From the NCBI GenBank assembly GCA_944474755.1, contig OX104114.1:48611070-48675069 (forward strand): a stretch of 64,000 nt of DNA, written 5' to 3'. This document shows, in pieces, positions 1-13,900 of the stretch (its first letter is position 1; every line of letters starts with the position of its first letter). Both the position numbers and the translations under genes were made by a program. Origin of the DNA: Limnoperna fortunei (taxonomy: Eukaryota; Mollusca; Bivalvia; Mytilida; Modiolidae). The notes below the pieces were generated by a model. It saw nothing but the letters and a program-made list of their open reading frames with translations. It made no database searches and was not told the origin of the DNA.

Positions 1-237
1 GATGAAGAACTCATGGTAAAACAATATGTCTCCCCTTCCTTGAAGGGGAGACATAAATATGACAGAATTACCTACCAGCTTTTAAGTCTCATAATAAATA
101 GTACATGACTGACTATAAAACGTGGCAACAGAAGCCCTTTCCATGAATCCACAAAAATCTATCTAAACTAAGTAAAATTTGATTTACATGATAAACGAAT
201 AAGTTGAATCCAGGAATTTAATTTGACAAATCCCATC
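1..237. other. intron 7 sequence left of the array
   Basis: No PMPCA exon is visible on the minus strand here, so the next exon lies outside the window. A GC-rich hairpin with arms GTCTCCCCTTCC and GAAGGGGAGAC occupies about 29-53 and resembles the hairpin ends of the non-autonomous elements elsewhere in the window. The rest is plain AT-rich sequence. Confidence 0.5.
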
Positions 238-3200
238 AGTGATACCTACAAGTACATGACCACCTGTGTATAGTGATACCTACCAGTACATAACCACCTG
301 TGTACTATGATACATACCAGTACATGAATAACTGTGTATTGTGATATATACCAGTAAATGACCACCTGTGTAATGTGATACATATCAGTGCATGACCACC
401 TGTGTACTGTGATATCTACCAGTACATGACTACCTGTATATTGTGCTACATACCAGTAAATGATCACCTGTGTACTGTGATACCTACTAGTACATGACCA
501 CCTGTGTATTGTGATACATACCAGTACATGACCACCTGTGTATAGTGATACCTACCAGTACATAACCACCTGTGTACTGTGATACATACCAGTACATCAC
601 CACCTGTGTACTGTGATACCAGTAAATGACCACCTGTGCACTGTGATACATACTAGTAAATGACCACCTGTGTACTGTGATAAATACCAGTGCATGACCA
701 CCTGTGTTCTGTGATACATACCAGTACATCACCACCTATGTACTGTGATACATACCAGTCCATGACCACCTGTGTACTGTGATACCAGTAAATGACCATC
801 TGTGCACTGTGATACATACCAGTAAATGACCACCTGTGCACTGTGATACATACCAGTCCATGACCACCTGTGTACTGTGATACCAGTAAATGACCATCTG
901 TGCACTGTGATACATACCAGTAAATGACCACCTGTGCACTGTGATACATACCATCAAATGACCACCTGTGTATTGTGATACATACCAGTAAATGACCACC
1001 TGTGCACTGTGATACATACCAGTAAATGACCACCTGTGTACTGTGATACATGCCAGTAAATGACCATCTGTGCACTGTGATACATACCAGTGCATGACCA
1101 CCTGTGTACTGTGATACATACCAGCAAATGACCACCTGTGCACTGTGATACATACCAGTGCATGACCACCTGTGTACTGTGATACAAACCAGTACATCAC
1201 CACCTGTGTATTGTGATACATACCAGTGCATGACCACCTGTGTACTGTGATACATACCAGCAAATGACCACCTGTGTACTGTGATACCTACCAGTGCATG
1301 ACCACCTGTGTACTGTGATACATACCAGTGCATGACCACCTGTGTACTGTGATACATACCTGTAAATGACCACCTGTGCACTGTGATACATATCAGTGCA
1401 TGACCACTTGTGTACTATGATACATACCAGTGCATGACCACCTGTGTACTGTGATACCAGTAAATGACCACCTGTGCACTGTGATACATACCAGTGCATG
1501 ACCACCTGTGTATAGTGATACCTACCAGTAAATGACCACCTCTGCACTGTGATACATACCAGTAAATGACCACCTGTGCACTGTGATACATACCAGTGCA
1601 TGACCACCTGTGTACTGTGATACATACCAGTACATCACCACCTGTGTACTGTGATACATACCAGTAAATGACCACCTTTGTACTGTAATACATACCAGTA
1701 CATCACCACCTGTGTTCTGTGATACATATCCAGTAAATGACCACCTGTGTACTGTGATACATACCAGTAAAATGACCACCTGTGTTCTGTGATACATACC
1801 AGCAAATGACCACATGTGTACTGTGATACATACCAGTAAATGACCACCTGTGTACTGTGATTCCTACCATACCTACCAGTACATGAATACCTGTGTATAA
1901 TGATACCTACCAGTAAATGACCACCTGTGTACTGTGATACATATCAGTGCATGACCACCTGTGTACTGTGATATCTACCAGTACATGACTACCTGTATAT
2001 TGTGCTACATACCAGTAAATGATCACCTGTGTACTGTGATACCTACTAGTACATGACCACCTGTGTATTGTGATACATACCAGTACATGACCACCTGTGT
2101 ATAGTGATACCTACCAGTACATAACCACCTGTGTACTGTGATACATACCAGTCCATGACCACCTGTGTACTGTGATACCAGTAAATGACCACCTGTGCAC
2201 TGTGATACATACTAGTAAATGACCACCTGTGTACTGTGATAAATACCAGTGCATGACCACCTGTGTTCTGTGATACATACCAGTACATCACCACCTATGT
2301 ACTGTGATACATACCAGTAAATGACCACCTGTGTACTGTGATACATGCCAGTAAATGACCATCTGTGCACTGTGATACATACCAGTGCATGACCACCTGT
2401 GTACTGTGATACATACCAGCAAATGACCACCTGTGTATTGTGATACATACCAGTGCATGACCACCTGTGTACTGTGATACATACCAGCAAATGACCACCT
2501 GTGTACTGTGATACCTACCAGTGCATGACCACCTGTGTACTGTGATACATACCAGTGCATGACCACCTGTGTACTGTGATACATACCTGTAAATGACCAC
2601 CTGTGCACTGTGATACATATCAGTGCATGACCACTTGTGTACTATGATACATACCAGTGCATGACCACCTGTGTACTGTGATACCAGTAAATGACCACCT
2701 GTGTACTGTGATACCTACCAGTGCATGACCACCTGTGTACTGTGATACATACCAGTGCATGACCACCTGTGTACTGTGATACATACCTGTAAATGACCAC
2801 CTGTGCACTGTGATACATATCAGTGCATGACCACTTGTGTACTATGATACATACCAGTAAAATGACCACCTGTGTTCTGTGATACATACCAGCAAATGAC
2901 CACCTGTGTACTGTGATACATACCAGTAAATGACCACCTGTGTACTGTGATTCCTACCATACCTACCAGTACATGAATACCTGTGTATAATGATACCTAC
3001 CAGTAAATGACCACCTGTGTACTGTGATACATATCAGTGCATGACCACCTGTGTACTGTGATATCTACCAGTACATGACTACCTGTATATTGTGCTACAT
3101 ACCAGTAAATGATCACCTGTGTACTGTGATACCTACTAGTACATGACCACCTGTGTATTGTGATACATACCAGTACATGACCACCTGTGTATAGTGATAC

Positions 3201-4627
3201 CTACCAGTACATAACCACCTGTGTACTGTGATACATACCAGTACATCACCACCTGTGTACTGTGATACCAGTAAATGACCACCTGTGCACTGTGATACAT
3301 ACTAGTAAATGACCACCTGTGTACTGTGATAAATACCAGTGCATGACCACCTGTGTTCTGTGATACATACCAGTACATCACCACCTATGTACTGTGATAC
3401 ATACCAGTCCATGACCACCTGTGTACTGTGATACCAGTAAATGACCATCTGTGCACTGTGATACATACCAGTAAATGACCACCTGTGCACTGTGATACAT
3501 ACCAGTCCATGACCACCTGTGTACTGTGATACCAGTAAATGACCATCTGTGCACTGTGATACATACCAGTAAATGACCACCTGTGCACTGTGATACATAC
3601 CATCAAATGACCACCTGTGTATTGTGATACATACCAGTAAATGACCACCTGTGCACTGTGATACATACCAGTAAATGACCACCTGTGTACTGTGATACAT
3701 GCCAGTAAATGACCATCTGTGCACTGTGATACATACCAGTGCATGACCACCTGTGTACTGTGATACATACCAGCAAATGACCACCTGTGCACTGTGATAC
3801 ATACCAGTGCATGACCACCTGTGTACTGTGATACAAACCAGTACATCACCACCTGTGTATTGTGATACATACCAGTGCATGACCACCTGTGTACTGTGAT
3901 ACATACCAGCAAATGACCACCTGTGTACTGTGATACCTACCAGTGCATGACCACCTGTGTACTGTGATACATACCAGTGCATGACCACCTGTGTACTGTG
4001 ATACATACCTGTAAATGACCACCTGTGCACTGTGATACATATCAGTGCATGACCACTTGTGTACTATGATACATACCAGTGCATGACCACCTGTGTACTG
4101 TGATACCAGTAAATGACCACCTGTGCACTGTGATACATACCAGTGCATGACCACCTGTGTATAGTGATACCTACCAGTAAATGACCACCTCTGCACTGTG
4201 ATACATACCAGTAAATGACCACCTGTGCACTGTGATACATACCAGTGCATGACCACCTGTGTACTGTGATACATACCAGTACATCACCACCTGTGTACTG
4301 TGATACATACCAGTAAATGACCACCTTTGTACTGTAATACATACCAGTACATCACCACCTGTGTACTGTGATACATATCCAGTAAATGACCACCTGTGTA
4401 CTGTGATACATACCAGTAAAATGACCACCTGTGTTCTGTGATACATACCAGCAAATGACCACCTGTGTACTGTGATACATACCAGTAAATGACCACCTGT
4501 GTACTGTGATTCCTACCATACCTACCAGTACATGAATACCTGTGTATAATGATACCTACCAGTAAATGACCACCTGTGTACTGTGATACATACCAGTACA
4601 TCACCACCTGTGTATTGTAATACCTAC
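238..4627 (-). repeat. 34-bp minisatellite array 1 filling intron 7
   Basis: About 130 tandem units of 34 bp (a minority lack 4-5 bases) run without break up to the exon 7 donor. On the PMPCA sense strand the consensus unit is CAGTACACAGGTGGTCATTT followed by ACTGGTATGTATCA. The exon 7 end aligns to the unit over 34 positions with 26 identities and no gap, and the spacing from exon copy to first intronic copy is exactly 34. Each unit keeps a donor-like CTG|GTATGT. Because 34 is not a multiple of 3, long minus-strand ORFs of up to 242 codons (repeating QYTGG, VHRWS, STQVV) run through it; these are a by-product of the repeat and not genes. Confidence 0.95.
361..4570. repeat. higher-order blocks within array 1
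   Basis: The 34-bp units are arranged in three blocks: about 361-1920 (1,560 bp), 1921-3010 (1,090 bp) and 3011-4570 (1,560 bp). Blocks 1 and 3 are nearly identical; for example the 242-codon ORF at 653-1381 recurs exactly at 3302-4030, a shift of 2,649. Block 2 is the same block with about 470 bp missing internally. Each block ends with the same irregular unit containing TTCCTACCATACC, at about 1861, 2951 and 4511. This shows recent unequal exchange or gene conversion of whole blocks after the unit array had diverged. Confidence 0.9.
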
Positions 4628-4909
4628 TTGTACTTTACCGCCTGTGTACTGTGATATAGAGTCATCAACCGATTTCTTTTCATCAATCAAATGTTGTTGT
4701 TCCAACCAAATAGGCTTATTTTTTGTAATAAAAAATTCTTTGGCCAGAGCAACAAGATATTTGTGATCCATTCCTACGCCTGCCAAAACCATTCTGTTAG
4801 CTGTATGGAAATTCTTCATGTATGAATACAGAATATTTTTACTTATTTTGTCAATATATTCTGGTGGACAACGATGTGGCAGTCCCAAGGTATTTCCTCT
4901 ATATGCTGC
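4628..4909 (-). CDS. PMPCA: PMPCA exon 7, founder of the 34-bp array
   Basis: 282 nt (94 codons), phase 0 start, acceptor TTTTACAG|GCAGCA. It encodes [20 protein letters not shown], the segment [20 protein letters not shown], then [13 protein letters not shown] and finally [13 protein letters not shown]. The preferred donor is GTACAA|GTAGGT (GT at 4627-4626) because the residues G-K-V-Q align with G-I-V-K of other animals. GGCG|GTAAAG, 11 bases earlier, is an alternative donor. Reading through the donor gives eight more codons and then TGA at 4603-4601. The last 24 exon bases plus 10 intron bases are the first unit-like copy of the array in intron 7. Confidence 0.95.
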
Positions 4910-7900
4910 CTGTAAAAGTTAAAGTGATTTCAATTTAACACTCAAAATTCTTATTGAAATTGTCATACAGGATTCAAATTCATGTACTGACATAAAATAA
5001 GCATAAATTTATACAATAAATAACATGAATTATAAAGTCATTACATTATAACAGACACATTCAGCTTCATTTTGCTAACAAATATGTAACCCTCCAAGAT
5101 TCTCCAAACCAAATTTAGTTCAAATTGGCCCAGTGGTATCATACAAATATATTCTATATTCAGCAATATCTGTATAAAAACCAGAGGCTTTTAGAGATTT
5201 TATAACTCACCAGATTTTGTAAGAACAAAAACAAATTAAACAGATCTGATAGGTTTCACAATGGGAGACTTTTTAACATATATTCCCATAGAGTCCTTTA
5301 TAAAACATAGTGATGGCCATTTGAATTTTCTATTGGAATTTAAGAGGATAATCCAATTATGAACAAGATTGGTTTCAATGGCAAATTTTTTTTTCGGTGA
5401 AGATTGATATGCAAAAGTTTATAGACAATGATAACAATATAGACATGGCTCACAGGAGATGTGAGTCTTCCTACATATGAGCAGCTTGCAGATAGAATGC
5501 CGTCTAAAACAAACTAAAAATAACAAAGTATTCAAAGACTTTCCAACTTTATACAGGGCCAATAAGAAAGCCACTCCTTTTTTCAGTTACCATTATGAAA
5601 GAAAATAAATAGCTGGTGCACATCAATAGTTTATATTCAGGAATTTGTGCCAAGTTGTTTCAAACCAGTATAAAGTTGTGGATGAGAAACTATTGGTCTT
5701 GTAATCAATTATAATGGAAAGTTGTCCTGTTAAGGTTATCCAATTCTAATAATTGACGCTAAAAATACTTAATAAATTATGTAATCTTGAACAATATTTC
5801 TGCTATATATATATACTGGCGTTCAAGTTTTTATTTGGGGAGGAAGCTAGAGTACTTTGACAAAACCCAGAACTTCAGTAAGAAAACTGGAAATCCTTGT
5901 AAATTAATATTTGAGGGATAGGTAACTGAAAGTAATTAATAAATATTACATTAAAGATTTGACATGAATAATATTGTTTAAATATCACTGCTCAGCTTTC
6001 AAGTAAACTGTAAATGAACACTTTCTTATATGGCAAAACAGCGATGGCATCATAACTGCCATCAATCAAAACATAAAAAACAAGTGTGGACTATGAGCAC
6101 GCTCACAAAGGGATACCTCCCGCTTCGCTTTCAAGTCCAATTATCTCCCCTTAATGATATCCGAGGTCAATAAAAATCCTTCATGCACTTCTACATATAA
6201 TGTACTTCCTTTATGCTTAAGTTTCATTAAATTCCATCAAGCGGTTTATTAGGAGTTGCACTTACAAGGGATGTGGACAGATGGACAGATAGACAGGTTT
6301 ATTCCTATACACCCCCCCACAAACTTGTTTGGGGGGGGGGGGTGTATAGTATAATAACAAAACATACCATTTTCTCTTCAAATTGCATGGACTATTGTTT
6401 TCTGTTATTCTAAATATTTTCTATTTATTTTTTGTGTGTGTGAAAAACTCCTGAATTCCACAAATTTTAGCATGCACAAACCAGTCCTTTTTACTAAAAC
6501 CATGAAAATTGGTGCCCCTGATCAAGTTCTGTCAAAGGAATCTTGTTTGGGATGATGCCTTCTAATTTGATGATCAGTTTAAGTTTCAAATATGAAAGGA
6601 CCCCTATTTACTAAAAAGAAACATTATGACCAATAAAAGACTTGTGCAGTCAAAATGCTTGCCACCTTTAATCTCCCCATATCTATAAAGTAATAAAGTA
6701 AACAGATCTCCCCATCTTCTGCAATAACAAAGTTGACAACTGTTTAATTCTTTTCCTTATCCTCTTCAAAAGCTGGTTACAATAAACAATACACAGACTC
6801 CTGTTCAACAATATGAATCATCCAACAAAGACATGGCTATTAAATTTAAAACAGACAGCTTTGACACTGTTCAGCTTGTCTTTTCATTTGTGAACTGTAG
6901 AATAGACTGATATTAATTACTTACTGGATGTATTCTGGAAGTATTACCTTTTATTACCTGTATACCACTAATTATTTAATCTTACATGGTCAAAAAGTGT
7001 CAGGTTTATTCTAATATTGCAAATATTGGTTCATACACACACCTGTACCACTCCATGATTTGATCTGTGCCAAAAGTCAGTTATTACCTCACACAGTACA
7101 CAGTCATGAAATAAGCAATAGTCTATTAGAAATATATTAATTACATGTTTCTGAATAATGAGATTTAGGGCTGCAATTTCTTGAAAATTCTGACAGTAAG
7201 TAAATGCCAATTATTTACCTAAGTTCTGTTTTTTGCATCATCAGCACTTTTATATTAGCAAATAATATAAACAAGAGGCTTTCAGGAGCTTGGATCACTC
7301 ACCTGAACCTGACAATTCTTCAGTTTTATCTAGCGTTTCTTTCCTATAAGGAATTGTCCAACATTTCTGCAAAAATCATTAATTTTGACATTTTGAGGGG
7401 AATAACTCCTACATGTATAAGGAGTTGTCAAAAACATACACCAATAATAGTTTTTGCAGATCTTGATGAGCAGAATAATTCTGAATGGAAAGATTTTTCT
7501 CTAGCTCTTACAGTTTTCAAGATATTGAGGAAAAATGAAAAAAATCAACAAATTTTGACAATTTATTGGAAGTACTTTAATGCATCGTCACAAATCTTCA
7601 CCTCATTTGGGAATCTTATAGAGCTTCTGATGCTGAGGAAGGAGGTTTAATTAAGATTTTCTGTATCTGTTATACTTTTTGAACTTTAAGCCAAGAACTA
7701 TCTTGCCCCCCCCCCCCCCTCCTTTCATGTTCCATTTTAGCCAGAAGAAGTAGTCTCTTTGGCGTTCCTGTATCTATTAAACTTTTTTTTAACTGTAAGG
7801 CAAAAACTGTATATTGTCCCCCTTTCACTTTTTAATGTTCCATTTTCATCCAAGGCATTAGTTGGTCTGCAGCCATGATTTGTGCAAAGTTGATAGAGGA

Positions 7901-10900
7901 TATAGTTTTTCAGAGGAGAAGTGGTTTCTATGTATTTCTAATATGGTTTTATGCTAATCTATGTTTCATGGAGGACAACCTTCTTAGATTTAAGATCTGA
8001 GGCAACTAATCACACTAGAGAAATTTGATCTAGCTATCACTGACACCCTAGACATGTGATCTTGACCTTTGATGGATTTACTCCAGTATAAATAGGCTTC
8101 TTACCCACCTGATAGGTGAAAATATGCTGAAGTTCACTGAAATCAAATGAACACTTTTGAGTTTTGTCTAGAAACTTCAGTTTTGTCTAGAAAGTACTTC
8201 TTTTTTGAAAAATTTCTAACATTTTTTGTCGACAGTGACATTGACCTTTGACACAATTCCACCAGCATCAATATGCTTCTTACCCACTTGATATGCAGCA
8301 ATATCACATAGTTTCATTGAAATTGGATGCAAGCTTTTTGAGTTATCATCCAGAAACCAAATTTGGATAAATGAATCCTTAGACCAATGTATGGACAGAC
8401 AGACTGACATGAGGATCACTATATAACCCCGACTCTCTTTGAGAAGAGGTATAAAAATTAGTAGATAATCTTCTGATGTACATTTCTTCAATATCACAAA
8501 TCATTTGTACCAAGTGTTTGGTCCAAAAAGAAATTTTACAAATGATAGTATTAACAAAATACAGAACACCGAGGAAACTTTTAAACAAGTACTTTCTTGA
8601 AAAAAGATAACTGACACTGTAAAAATAAATTGACTAATGCTTTAATCTACACATGGCCTTGTCATCAAACAATTCAGCTTTATAATAACCCCAAAAATGT
8701 TTGATGGAAATTTTTGGGATGTATGGGCAGACAAATGTTACCAAACCTTAGTGCCCTCGAAAATAAATGTGTTTTTATGCATTGTAATTTCGGCTATACT
8801 TTAATTTGAAATATTTTAATATTTATGTGCCAATTAAGTGATTAGAAAATTATAAAGCTCTTTTTAAATACTTAAAATGCACCATAAAATAATATATAAA
8901 ATTAGAGACATCAAAGATGAAAATAATTATAACTTTAAAGGTGCAATTTCATCTTACCAAACTTTTAAAAACAACCCAGTACCACTTGTTTTTTACAAAT
9001 CAAGAAATATATTTTTCAGGTCCAAGTCAGTAAATGATGTGGTTTCTTTAATATCCTGTTCTGAAGGATATATTAACAAAAGAGAATTAGCAAATGTGGG
9101 TTTGTTAATTGAAAGGACATCACCAATATTTCTAAATGTACATTTAAAGGACCTAGGTTCTGCTATCTTCTTGTCTTTAATAATGAGCTGAAGAAATTCA
9201 TGAGAATACAAAAACAAATCAACAAGGTGTCGGGCACAGCATGTACCCATTTGAAAGATTAAAAACAATTATAGTTTTTTCTGCATAAAGCTTCTCGCCA
9301 TTTCATAAGACAATATCTTTGTTTTAAATAGATAGTTTGCAGTGTGATAGATACAGTATATGGATATAATTATTTGTCACTTGTATGAAAATTACAATTC
9401 CTGGTTTGGTTGGGCATAAACAGGTTGGGCATAAACAATGTGCATGCTGTAAATAGAAAAAAAATTTCCTTACTAAAACTTAACTGTTGGCAAGGTTGAG
9501 GTCTGTAAATTACATCATTAGTGTCTTTATTGGGAGACATGTCTGCTGCTCAAACAGAATTGTCTATGGAGGTTATAAACGTGATTGTAGATGCATAAGA
9601 AACGGAAAACAAATACTGTAATATCGAGGATTTCAGACCTACCTAGGACTGCAATTTCAAGCATGTCATAAAGAAATTCAAAAAACATGGAAGTGTTGAA
9701 AGTCATGCTGGAAGAGGGAGGAAAAAATTGTTCATGGACAGAAATTTGAATCAGCTTTTGAGGGAAGTGAACAAAAAATATGAGACAGACATTGGCAAAT
9801 TCAACTAGTATATGCAGTGAAGGTCAAGATCATTGATTTTGTACAAAAACTATTCCGAGAAAAATGAGACAACTCTGCTACAAATGTAGCCTTTTAAAGA
9901 AGAATGTACTCTTCTGTGAAAAGAATAAAATATGTGCATGTAATAAGTATTTTGTGAACAAAACTTTTGACAATTTGCTTTTATTCCTTTTTCCTTAAAT
10001 TGAGTATGTTTAGTACACCCAACCCAGTACTTGAGTTTTTGTTTACTTGAATTAGCAAAAGTTTGTATCAGTGAATAGGTCAAATGAATAAAAAACATGA
10101 AAGTTTGCTTATGCAAATATTAATTAGTTTACAGTATCTGTAATAATTCATTTTTCATACAGGAAAATTTAAAGTTTGTTTCTGCCTGCAAAAATTGATG
10201 TCACCCCTTGAACCACAAATTTGTCCATGGAGGAAAATGAATGAAAAGAAGTTGATACTGTGCCCTCAATCCACTACTGTCTCATAAAGTTCCATGTAGT
10301 AGCTTCAGAGCAGTTGTGTTCACACCTGATTAGGTGCTAAAATGGGTCATTTCTATGTGAAAATCTCACAAAATTCAAGGATACAAAAATTGTTGTAATA
10401 TACACAACTACATTTTATTCACACAATCATTACCTTTACTTTAATGCAGAGCATTGATAACCAGGTTTGGTGGTATATATTATGTAAATCTCATAAAAAA
10501 GGCCTTGTATTGCCCACATATTGTAACTACAATCCATATAAAGACTCATGAAAGTTGTGCTGACAAGCTGGTTTGGTGGTATATTTAGTGCTATGTACCT
10601 TTCCTCGTATGGATTTTTATGTAATTTTTGAATCCAATACATATTCTTACCGCATGAATCATTTCCATCAGAATTGGATCTGGATTTGGATCAAGTACTT
10701 GAAACTCATTCTGGTATTGAATGGCCATCTTCGCATCTGTCAGCTGAAATTATAAACTGTATTACAGTACTAAGCTTTCTAATTCTACTGCCAATCTTTG
10801 TTTTAACAAATCTTATAACTGATGTTGGTTTCATTTCTGCTTTTAGCATCATCAATATATAAAAGCACTATTACTGGTAAATAGTACCCAACATTAACTG

Positions 10901-13900
10901 ACTGATTGGTGTACATTGAACAATATATCAGCTTTATGTATGTTCAGGATTAGAATAAGTAAACAAAAAAAATAATAAACCACTGGCGTAGCTACCATTT
11001 ACGTAATGACGCACCTGCATGCACAAACACAACAATTTTTTTTAATAAAAAAAAGGACAAGGGAAGAGGAAGAGGTATACTCATTCTATATGTTCTGGGT
11101 AGTATTCAGTCCAAAAATTCTCCAACCATACTCATTCTATTTGTCTTTATTTGTCTCCCTTTAATAAATCATTGGAACATCCCTGGCTAGATGATTGCAA
11201 ATTCTTGCAAAAAAGCATTATAAAAATGCATTGAAATAAAAGTTTTTGAATGCTCATGACTGGGTCAATTTCATTGGAATGGTAAGCTTCCATACACTTA
11301 AAATTTTTGTTCTAAATGGGTTATATCCCCGGAGCTTTTTCCTTGGACCCGCTGCCGTAAGTTTGCACTGCCATCAGAACCTAGCTACGCCACTGTAAAC
11401 AGTTAGGCATCAATAAACAAGAGAATAAATGCAGCTTCATTTTAATCTGCTTTCACACATCAGAAGCTTACATGTTTAAATAGGAAGACTTGCTTTGATT
11501 CCCAAAAAGTTAAATTTGGGGAAACTTCAAGGACAAACATTACAAAATTCATTACAGAAAGTAGAAAATGACAACATTCTCAAACATAATATTATGGTCA
11601 AAATACACTATTACACATCTTTAAAAAGATTGAAATTGTTTTTGAAAGTAACTGCCTAAATACAAATTTTTATTTTGTTTAAATCTTTGCAGTGGTCATT
11701 TCAAAACTAGCAGCAATGTACTTTTGCAATTTCCAGTCAAGTTTAAGTTTTAAGCTTTGAACTGGTATCCCTGATATTTCTCAGCTATTCTTCTATAAAA
11801 GTAAAATTCAGATTGGAACCAGCTTACACTGTTAGTTCAATTGGAACATCTCTCAGCCATTTCCGTCAAGGTCGGAAATTGACCTGGGAGGTAAGTGATC
11901 TCAATGTTGAACCATTTTCAGTCATTATCAATGAATCTATAATGTCATGTTTCGATTCATTCAACTGGTTAATTTGTAATGGTTATCTCAATGTTACTGA
12001 AGACTTAAGATTGAAAACAAATACTTGTTCTTCAAAACGTTGTTAGGGAAGGAATAGTTTGCAGTTAGCATATTTAAGTTTAAAAAAAATACAATGATCA
12101 ATACAATTTTACTTTAAAATTCTGGCTATGATATTATCTGTGAAGTAATCTAATAAAAGAGTCATATATTTTTTGGCACTAAAATTGTGTTGCTGTGTGA
12201 ACAGGCTTACCATATCACATTTGGATTGAGTTTTGGTCCATGTCCACACAATTACCTCCAGATAACTTTCCAACCATAGGTGGAAGTAACTGAGGTGATC
12301 CAACTGACTGCTAGTTATATCCTTTTATTAAAAAGATCTGCACATAGATGATGATTTCTGACAAAAATGGGAATTATACTGAAAAGGGGGCATAGAGTAC
12401 TGTTCAAAAGACATGTTCTGTTATTACTGAAAGCTCATAAAACAAGGAATCAAATAAAAAAAAAAATCAACAAAATTTTCGCTTTTGAAGAACAAGGGGA
12501 TATCATATTGGACCACACAATAAGACAACTTGTTTGACTCTAGTTGCCCTCCATTGCCAGCTCTGCAAATAAGAGCGCATATACAGTACAGTGATTTAGC
12601 TAGTGCTCGCCACTTTCGCAATTGTGCTCATGGGCACTCATCTGTACTTATTGGCTTCATCCAATCAAAATGTCTGAAACAAGAATGTTGTTACGGTAAC
12701 ATAACACATTCTTGTTTAATATTAATTTTTGTGCATTCTGAGAGGATATCAGAAAATAGAGTCTATAGGATGCTTCAAAAGGTTTTGGTTTTCAGAGGAA
12801 AGTTTGGGCAAGCCTGTATGAAAAGAAATTTTTTATGTCTTTTCGCTCATTGTGCTGCACTCATGAAAAGACATAAAAATTTATATCACTCATGAAAGAT
12901 CACCCACTCTTTCCAAAAAACATGTAAGAACCTTTAAATCTTTGTAGAGGACCTCATACAGAATACCAAGTTAGAAAACACACTTGTACTTTTAAGAGTA
13001 TATGACAAAATATAAACAGTTTTTTGATGAATGGACAACAGAGAAAAATAACTAGCTATTACATTCAGTTATGTTAGCTAAAAACAGTGGTCAAATTGAA
13101 ATTGAAATTCTCCATTTCACATTAGCATTGATAATTTAAAACAAACCTCTTCTGGTAAAATATTTGGTCTGTAAATAACTTCAGACAAGATATTGAGGAC
13201 GGATGGTAAGCCTTCTGTCTCTACATTCATGGCATAAATTAATGTATCTCTGGAAAAAAACAAATGAGAAACATTTACAACTTGTAAAGGATAAACATAT
13301 TTCATAAATAAATTTCAAATATTGAAACATGAAAAAAAGGGCATCTTGAAGAATTAAAATTCCCAAAGTTGGCTGATGAAATTATATTACCCGACTAGTT
13401 CACCTAAAGTGAGGATTTGTTTCCAAATCTTTAAATATCTGATTCTAACCAGGCTGTAGAAATGGTTGTAGGAAAGAAAGTCACAGGAAAAAAAGTCATG
13501 GAAAAAAGTCACAATAAGTTGCATTTGGTATTGAATGTGGGTTTTTTTGGCAAGATTTATATTCTTATGTATAAAAAGTTAAGTGGATATTTAAAGACAT
13601 TTAATTTAAAATATATATTATAACAAATTAACAAAATTTCATCATATAAAAACAAAGGAATAAATGATACCCCCCCTTCACAATTACTTTGAAAATTCAG
13701 GTGTTCTTAATTATGAAATTGAAACTTTATCTAGTAAAACTTGAAGGCGAAGTTGCAGATGTAACCCTCCCCAATCCCGCAAAGAATGGCATCCCCTATG
13801 TCAATGACAAAGTCCATGTTTTTCTAAGGGAAACCTCCAATAATATTCTGATCAAAATGTTTAATATCCAGTGCACAATGGCAATATGTGACCAAGATTC

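Larger units (their letters stand above)
4910..10650. other. intron 6 with degraded repeats
   Basis: AT-rich intron with no convincing coding sequence. Recognisable pieces: a TIR-element end near 6240-6350 with a C/G-rich hairpin (runs of 7 C and 13 G), a dispersed-repeat-like block near 7270-7730, and an old relative of the 161-bp monomer family at 8040-8460. The 148-codon plus-strand ORF at 7204-7650 lies in the repeat-like block and has no recognisable domain. A direct repeat of GGTTGGGCATAAACA lies near 9405-9435. ORFs between 8877 and 10116 are overlapping, AT-driven and unsupported. Confidence 0.6.

Noticed and set aside
653..4030. Long minus-strand ORFs (up to 242 codons) with repeating QYTGG/VHRWS
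   Set aside because: They are translations of the 34-bp array in rotating frames and lie in the intron of PMPCA; their QYTGG pattern is inherited from the end of exon 7.
4628..4639. Alternative exon 7 donor GGCG|GTAAAG
   Set aside because: A fair donor, but it would remove K-V-Q, which aligns with I-V-K in other animals; kept only as an alternative.
7204..7650. 148-codon plus-strand ORF as a gene
   Set aside because: It lies in a degraded interspersed-repeat-like block and has no recognisable domain.
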